A stretch of DNA of 64,000 nt from Cycas panzhihuaensis (taxonomy: Eukaryota > Cycadophyta), in the NCBI GenBank assembly GCA_023213395.1, contig CM041465.1, forward strand, positions 20,212,001-20,276,000, written 5' to 3'. The number at the start of each line of letters is the position of its first letter. Position 1 is the first letter of the stretch. The notes under the pieces are model-generated. The model was not told the DNA's origin. It worked only from the letters and a program-made list of their open reading frames with translations, and ran no database searches. The position numbers and the translations under genes are program-made. Below are positions 57,030 through 64,000 of the stretch, piece after piece.

Positions 57030-59015
57030 TTAGGATGTTAGGCCTGACACTGTGAATCATCGTGGAAGCACTCCCCATTGATGGGGCACCACTTCTTCTC
57101 AAGGGAGGAGTCATATTTCCTCACTTGAGAGAACTGGGTGTTACCATCCTTAGAAGGAGCAGCTTGGGAAGCCTGGTAAACTAGCTTGTTAGACGTAGGA
57201 GATGAGGGAGCTTGAAGCTTGAGCTCCTTCATAGTATATTTGAATGAACGTATGGCTGAAGTAAGAGGGTCTAGGGTCTTCTCATTAGAATGGGAAGAAG
57301 ACCTAGTGGGTTGCTGAATTTTGGTTTCTTTTGATGGTGGATGTGCCTCATATTGCTGTGAGGACTTTAGAGGCTTCTTGAGTCCAACCTAGATCTCAAT
57401 GGCCTCGAGTGCCAAGCACTTCACTATGGCAGAGTCACATGTAGTTGCCCCCATCTTAAGGACTTCTATGTAGACTTCTGGACGAAGGGCATTAACAAAA
57501 ACATCCCTCTTTAACTCCTCGGGCAAAGTAGCCTTAGTGGAATGAAGAAGGTCATGGAAACGCCATACAGAGTTGTGATTCATTTCATCATGACCTTGCT
57601 TAAGCGACAAAAGGGATTTCATTCCACTCTCAAATGGATGAGCCACGTCAAAGTAGTTGACAAACACATCCACGAGCTGTTGGAATGAAAAGATAGAATG
57701 TGCAGGTAGGCGATAAAACATTTAAGGGCATCGCCTTGAAGAGATAGTAGAAATAGTTTCATGAGGATGTGGTGGTAGGCCTAATAGTCAATGCATACCA
57801 TAGAGAAGCTACGAATATGCTCCATTGGGTCATACGATAAGGTCCCATCGAATTTGGGGACTTCAGGGCAATGAGGCAGTAAGTTAGTTCTTAACGCCTC
57901 AATAGATAAGGGGGTTGATTGATAGTCCATAAAAGGATGTGCCCTTGACTGGACTATAGGGTCAATAGAAGCTGGAAATGATGGGGGGTAGGTTTACCCA
58001 AATCCTCCTTGGAGGGTTTGGTTCGAAAGGGGATATTTTCCTCCCGCCACTTGGTGAGGAGGCATGAATCTCAAATTCGAAGAAACCTACATGGGAGTGG
58101 ATAGGTATGACGTACCCATCCCTCCTAGAGATAATGCCCCTTATTGAAAAAGAGCCTAAGGGAAGAAGCCTTGGGAAGGAGTTGGCCCTCCTTGTAAAGG
58201 TGTGATGTATGGTGCCATATAAGATGGCATAAAGAAGGGGTGAGGGACTAGATTTTGCCTATATGGGCCGCCCATAGGTGGCACGATACCATAAGGATAT
58301 AGAGGGTCCACCCCATAAGCAGGTAGGGAGTTCCCTTTACCATGCCCCCATGCTTGAGTAGTGTAACTGGGAGGTAGATAGAGAGAAGGGTCTCTAGGTT
58401 GCTATTGGGATTGTGTGGGGATGGACCCCATGTGACTAGAAGTAGGGGGACACATGGGCCCCTTAGGTCTAGAAGATGGACAAATAATGGTTGGAGGAGG
58501 ACTAGTGGTTTGACCAGCCAGGGGCATACTCAACCTGAGTTGAGAAGATGACATGCCCTGAGTGGTCCCCAAGGAACATATACCATTGGGGGAAGGAGAA
58601 GAGGTAAAAGATAGGCTCATCATTGGTAAAGCAATTAGACGAGATAAGCGAGGGGAAGGAGATGTAGAAGAAAGAGGCATAACGCTTCGTAAGACGTTCT
58701 CAAACCACTTCGAGTGTGTGGTTGGAGCTGGGCAACTTGGAAACATTGGCTCAAGGCTTCTACTACATCGGTGGGAGGAGTATTCACCTAATCATAAGAG
58801 GTAGAAGGAGCCTCATATGAAGCAGACCTCGTAAGATGATCCTCATGAGAATCACCATGATGGTGGCAAAACTCTAAAGGAGATGAAGGTTCTACTCCAT
58901 GAGTAGAGGAATGGTGATACTGGGGGTGCTCAGTCACCCAGATAATAAATGGGATCTTCGCTTCCTTAGGCAGACCCTTGGAAGGAAGTAGGTGGCTAAA
59001 GGGAATCAAACACAT
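57030..59015 (-). pseudogene. Tat2 gag
   Basis: The capsid core at 57721-57389 reads FYRLPAHSIFSFQQLVDVF, VAHPFESGMKSLLSLKQGHD, ALRPEVYIEVLKMGATTCDS and IVKCLALEAIE. Upstream a KFDGTLSYDPMEHI block is readable near 57850. A proline-rich N-terminal part extends to about 59015 (start candidate MCLIPFSHLLPS). Downstream 57232-57038 ends in KKWCPINGECFHDDSQC, an atypical Cys/His knuckle. Stops lie between the blocks. This is a Ty3/gypsy gag by its match to the Tat3 copy. Confidence 0.75.
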
Positions 59016-59296
59016 AAGTGTGGTATGCCTAATCTGAAAGAGATCCCTCTATGATCAGATCAAGATCTGATGTAGGAAGGGAATGATATGAGGACTCTTC
59101 TAACAACAGAGGTAGGCCTCATAAGCAACCTAAGAATCATCGCATGCAAGTCCTGGCTATGCACTAGAAGAAAAGAGAAACAAGGTAGAGCACGCATTGG
59201 GGGCTACCCAATAAGATCAAAAGGGAAAGCTACAAAGAGGTAGTAGCACCAATAAAAAAAAGGGAAAGAGACTAATTCCCTTACTGGCAGGTTCTC

Positions 59297-59309
59297 AATA
59301 TGGTCACGA
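59297..59309 (-). other. Primer binding site of Tat2
   Basis: The minus strand reads TCGTGACCATATT one base after the LTR end CCA. Tat3 has TGGTGACCATATT here, so one base has changed. Confidence 0.55.
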
Positions 59310-59310
59310 G

Positions 59311-62300
59311 TGGAATCACATCTATAGGGATGGTAACTAAACCTAGTTGGGATTAAGACTATCAACAGAAGGCTTCAGGATGAAGGGATCAAACCAACCA
59401 GTGCAAGGAAGCACCCACATAGGGCATCCACGTGTAAGAACATAGGTTTGGGACCCACGAATGATGCATAACTTCCTCTAGTAACTTAGCTTTTGACTTC
59501 GAAGAGGAGCATGAGTGAGGGACGTCCTTGGTTGCCTAAGTAACCTCAAAATAAGGGTCTTCTCACACTTGGATGGCCAGAAGGGGAAGGCAAGACCCAA
59601 TGAGGAAGCAGATCCACATGGAAAAAAAAAACTAAGGGATGTAGATGAGATGTGTATAAGTACAATGAGGTGAAAAGGGGGAGATCTTAGGGGACTTATC
59701 CTCTAAGAACTAACCCACCTAAAGGGAGTATTGGACGAACAAAAAGTGGTAGTGGAAGGAGTTCCTACCACTCCACGTACGAGGGAGTCTATTCTCTATA
59801 TACAACAACAGGGTAGAGACTAGTTGCATGCATATATAAATGAGAGGTATGTAAAGTATATATGTGCAAAGAACAATAAATATACTTTTCTCTCATTTTC
59901 CCTCAAAGATAAATCCTCGCTCTCATTTCATTTTAAGTAAGGGAAAGAAGAAGAAAAAAGAGATAAACCAAGATATCAAACAAAGTGCATGGTAATGCAA
60001 TTGAATGGAAAGAGGGGAGGGGATATTTTCTAATGAACACTCTTCCCTAAAGTACAAACTAATGTGCAAAGAAATGATATGAGTTGGTTACCTTTTACTT
60101 TATTCTCTTATGTCTTTCCCATGCAAACATATAAACTAAAAGAAGCAAGAAAAGACCAATGAAACGAAAGCGGTGTACCTGGAAGAGATATGCAGCTAAA
60201 ATGTGATTTCCATCTTGCACTACACCTGCTTCCTCTTTTCCCTATCATGATGCATGAGCAACATAGGGATTTCCTTACCTCCCCCAAAACAAAAAGAAAG
60301 AAGCGATAAAACATAAAGAAAAAATTGAACTACAGAAGGGCTAGAACAACCAAAGGAAAGGAGGCCAAGAAATGCACCTGGATTATTGTCGTTTACCATT
60401 CTTCGTAAATGGCATGGTAACCAGCAATCACAAAGTTCCTTACCCTTTCTAAAGGGAGCTACTAGGCTACAAAGTAAGTACATACATGTATATGTAATAG
60501 TAAAATGTTGAAATGTTACAAGTTAGAGTATGTCAAGCTAAGTAATCTTCCACCAAAGAATAACTCTACATCTCCCAAGAAAACCAACATCACAAGACAA
60601 CGTATGGGGGATGTTAGCCTCAGAATGGATAACCCTCTAACAAGTGCACCTCCACACTTCCCTTAGACACAGGAAACATCAGATTGGGATAAGTTATTAG
60701 CAATGAATAGTAAGGGAAACAAACATCACGAGGTTTATGAATGTTACCTATGTTGCAAGTATACTACGTGCAACAAATTGCAATGTTGGCTAAGCTGTGA
60801 CCCAAGATGGATAAGGGACACCATTTAGGGCTAGAAGAGCTACCCAAGAGAGGCATGCAGGCCTAGAAATAATGTAGCAAGGGCTGCATGCACTAATATC
60901 CAGTGCAGGCCAATTCCTAAAGACTCCCTGTTAACACAAGAGAGGCACAAGTGGAAAAGAGGAAAGAAGAGAATGGGGGTTGCCCTTGAGGAGTAGGCCT
61001 AGTTGGGTATAGAATCCACCTTGGCTCCTTTCTCTCACTCTTTAGGATCCTCTCCCATAGCCTCCTTGGAAAAATCAAAAGAGGGTAGGGAGATGAAGAG
61101 GGTAGAAAGATAAGAAATGGAGGAGTACCTCCTGTATATACTGAAAAAATAAAGGAAGGAGGGATATGCTCAAAGATCTAACATTTTAGAAGATAGTCTA
61201 AAGGAAAGATATGGAACAACAATGAAATAATACCTGCTGGGCTAAGTAGGAGGTAGGTCTTCCCTTGAGAATAGCAGGAAATAGCAGATCTAATATGCTT
61301 ACTGGAGGGTCCTTAGGAGGATGCTCCAATATGGAAACAAACTTATTAAAAGCTGTAAGAAGGGTGTGGAGGCCAAACTTGGGCATGAATCCTTACTTGG
61401 AGACATTTGTTAATGAGCCTTCTACCATAGATCAGAGTTGCAATGGGCAGATCTCAGGCTGGAGCACAAGGAACTTGAGTGTTATAGGGTGTTCCTCTAG
61501 AAAACTCTTATGGAAGAAAGAGAAGAGAGAAGAGAAAGTGGAAGAAGAGGAGGAAAATGAGGTTGTTTTGGGCTTCATACCTAACCTTAGGCTGAATGGA
61601 TGATTAGGGTTGAGGTAGGTCTCAAGATGTGTCGAAGCCATATGGAAATTTCACGAAAAAAGTGAAACTTTCCATGGAAGATTTTAAAAAATGTGTTATA
61701 ACAATTGCCCCATGGCAAACTTCGCGGTACCACGAAGTTTACCATGGTACCACAACATTTGCTATGGTACGATGACAAAGACCAAAATAGGGAAAAAAGG
61801 GCATGCCTGGGAGCCTTAAAAGAGGGTACCCTAGGCCTAGGAGGGGCCAGCCCTCTATTTAGATGGCTGGGGACTAATCAAATAAGGGGATGACCAAATA
61901 AAGGGGATGACCTAAACCAGATGGGGTACTGAAGTGATAGGACTCCTAGGAAACTGATAATTAGCATAAAGATAAACCAATCACACTCAGTGGGGTGCTA
62001 AGGGATATGATATGGTAAGGGATACGATAGATCGCATGAGATGAGTGGTGCTTAGGACAACACAGAGGTGCATAAGAGGGTTGTGGAGTGCCATAGGGTT
62101 GCATGTCCCACTGATTGTCATAGGCTGAAAGAGTAACAACTAGTATGATCAAGTAAAAGGTACAAGGTGATCACTCAAGTGTGATAGTTAGTCATGCAAT
62201 GAAATGATGCTTCTATTTACCTTTCTAGAGAAGTGGTAAGGTAAAGGATAGAAGTATATCTGCACTTACCTGCATCAACTTGCCAAGAACCCATTCCAGA

Positions 62301-62313
62301 GAGGTGGGAAACA
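59311..62313 (-). repeat. 5' LTR of Tat2
   Basis: 3003 bp, mate of 40795-43772. The palindrome is best preserved here (61711-61746). Confidence 0.9.
61711..61746. repeat. 36-bp family palindrome in Tat2 5' LTR
   Basis: CATGGCAAACTTCGCGGT and ACCACGAAGTTTACCATG pair with two mismatches. A further GGTACC...GGTAC dyad follows. Confidence 0.88.
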
Positions 62314-62385
62314 TAATCCAAAGAGGGGTACAACATATGACAGGAGAGAGTGGATAGCTTTTGATTGGTTTTTTGGTGTTTATAG

Positions 62386-62610
62386 GCCATTCTCATGGTT
62401 GATAACCAAGAGAGTATTAATATGTCTATGACGCGTTTTATAGAGATGATGTCTAGGTAGGAGAGGACAACCTTACAACATTGTGGGCTCTTAAAGGTGA
62501 TCAACACCCCACAATATACATTAGATCAGCACCTACTATTTGACATAGTATCCCATTAGGACAGGTAGAGGTATGTGGATATGCATCTATGGGATAGTCA
62601 CCTAGATGAG
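62386..62610 (+). pseudogene. PMD exon fragment of Tat1
   Basis: After TTTATAG at 62385 the frame reads ILMVDNQESINMSMTRFIE, then ATGATG at 62446, exactly 60 nt after the splice site as in Tat0 and Tat2. It goes on with HCGLLKVINTPQYTLDQ and LLFDIVSH. Stops occur at 62458 and later. The frame ends where a new LTR starts at 62611. Its upstream part lies at 40177-40794, across the Tat2 insertion. Confidence 0.75.
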
Positions 62611-64000
62611 TAGGAATAGTGAGGATGATCAATAGTGGTATCGAGGGTGTGGATAGAAATCTACAAGCAAAGTGAGTACCATGCAGGGCACCCCATGTGC
62701 TAGAGCGTGAGTTTGGACCTGTGGATGATACCCAACTACCTAAGAATGGTTCCCCACCTTAGAGAGAAAGGGGGAAGGTGAGAGAGGTAGCCTGGATAGA
62801 CTTAGGAGGAAAGTCCTCCCACCCTTGGATGGCCAGAAGGGGAGGAAGAGGATCCTCAAGGGTTTCCCTATGACGGAGGGAAACAAGTGGGAGCAAGGTA
62901 GGTAATAGCCTAGGGTGCAACTAGGATCTTCTCAGTTATTTGGCCAAGCAAATAGAGCTGAGAAGAGGAGAAGGGAGTAGGAGTGGACAACAATCCCAAA
63001 ATCTCCCTTAATGGTTCGACCGAGAAGCTGAGAGTGATATGGCATGTGCAAGCAAACAAAATCAAACAAAAGACAAGCCAAAGGGGGGCAAGGATTAGGT
63101 TTGCAAGCTGAGGAAAAGGTGTAGGGAAAATCACCTAAAGTCCTTTCCTTAAGTGAATGTGGTGTATAAAGTGCAAATATATAAATATGAGTAAAGAGGT
63201 TAGTTTCCTTTTCTCTTTTATATTTGACCTATTTAACTAATGCATAGACCATAACTAAAAGCATGAAAAGGAAAGCGAAGGCAAAAGAAAGAAGTACATA
63301 CCTAGGAGGGTAGTGGCTGATAGGAGACCTCGTCCACACACCATGCACGTCCTCACCAAGCCATGGATGATGGAGGGACTTCCTTACCTTCCCCTTGCGA
63401 AAGGAAAAAAGAAAGGAAACAAAAGTGAAAGCAAAGAGCAAAACAAAAGAAACCTTACCCAGATTCAAGTGCTTAATACCTTTGCGAGAGCAACACGGCA
63501 ACTTGCACATGCACAAACCTATCCCTTCTAAGAAGGGGCTACAATAGATAATCTTTATACATGCAAGTGTATATAAGTACTGTTAACGTTAGAATGTTAA
63601 AAAAAGATAATTACTGCAACAAACTCTAAAAACCCTCTCTCAAACAGAGCTAGACACCAAGTGAAATGGTGCAAGGGAAGCCTCAAGATAGCTAAGCCTC
63701 CATTGAAATCTCCACATGACTTATAGACATAGCAAAGTAGCAGGTAAAAGCCACTAAGGACAGCCAAAGATGCCAAAGGAAAAGCAACAAAGTGTTGAGT
63801 GGTAAGTGGGATGCAGAGTTGTTATGGGTAGCAATCTGGTGCCCAAGCCCTTGCTAATGAGAACGAGGGATACTCAACAACACGAGGGACTCTACAAGGA
63901 TCTAAACAAGGGATGAGTAAGCCTAGAATTAATGCAGTAAGTGGTTGTATATGCTGATAATCCAGCGCTAGCCTAGGGCTTAATCTCTCCTAGTAATCTC
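62611..64000 (-). repeat. LTR of another Tat-like element, right end outside window
   Basis: Starting TAGGAATAGTGAGG, it aligns with the reverse of 5140-4950 (GTGCTAGAGCGTGAGTTTGG...) and more loosely with 40795-41100 (CTTGGATGGCCAGAAGGGG). The orientation is inferred from matching the TGGAATCAC end of Tat2. It interrupts the Tat1 PMD exon. Small frames here (62910-63531) are not convincing. Confidence 0.65.

Larger units (their letters stand above)
40795..62313 (-). mobile_element. Tat2: Tat-like Ty3/gypsy element with LTRs, nested in Tat1 and carrying a chromovirus
   Basis: Both LTRs (40795-43772 and 59311-62313) run TG...CA. In minus orientation the order is 5' LTR, PBS, gag, protease, a long segment without recognised domains, antisense PMD gene, aRH, PPT, 3' LTR. 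Without the 6.7-kb chromovirus at 49029-55735 it is about 14.8 kb. I find no reverse transcriptase or integrase. The flanking 5-mers TCATT and TAATC match at only three positions, so the target duplication is not convincing, but joining the flanks restores the Tat1 PMD region at the expected spacing. Confidence 0.82.

Overview
This window is plant nuclear DNA made almost entirely of nested, decayed LTR retrotransposons. I see no host gene, rRNA gene, functional tRNA gene or CRISPR array. The plant assignment rests on copia and chromovirus pol domains, Tat/Ogre-type Ty3/gypsy elements with an additional archaeal-type RNase H (aRH), and a plant mobile domain (PMD) reading frame. The species cannot be named. 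The repeat density suggests a large seed-plant genome.

Layout. (1) 1-5140: 3' end of a plus-strand Tat-like element ('Tat0'), with an antisense PMD pseudogene, aRH and LTR. (2) 5141-6850: AT-rich DNA with no recognised gene. (3) 6850-about 20100: an old copia element split by a younger copia element (8951-17582) with LTRs, PBS, PPT and a perfect 5-bp duplication AAAGT. (4) 20100-22701: AT-rich, unassigned. (5) 22702-about 29700: plus-strand Tat-like element ('Tat3') with LTR, PBS, gag and protease. (6) About 30400-35280: minus-strand copia element with tandem repeats near both ends. (7) 35411-40794 plus 62314-62610: minus-strand 'Tat1', split by 'Tat2' (40795-62313), which itself carries a complete chromovirus (49029-55735, duplication ATAAC). 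(8) 62611-64000: start of a further Tat-like LTR that interrupts Tat1.

The most interesting system is in the Tat-like family. Three copies (Tat0, Tat1, Tat2) share the same 3' order: an antisense PMD gene, then a sense aRH reading frame, then the LTR. In all three a TATA-like box lies on the PMD strand. A palindrome lies about 170-180 bp before a candidate 3' splice site, and exactly 60 open nucleotides separate that site from a conserved ATGATG. A second candidate intron follows in Tat2. A gene antisense to its carrier would keep its introns through retrotransposition, because they are not spliceable in the carrier's RNA. I could recognise gag, protease and aRH in this family but no reverse transcriptase or integrase, so it may be non-autonomous. 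Every coding region seen carries stops, frameshifts or lost catalytic residues, so the window holds relics and not active elements.
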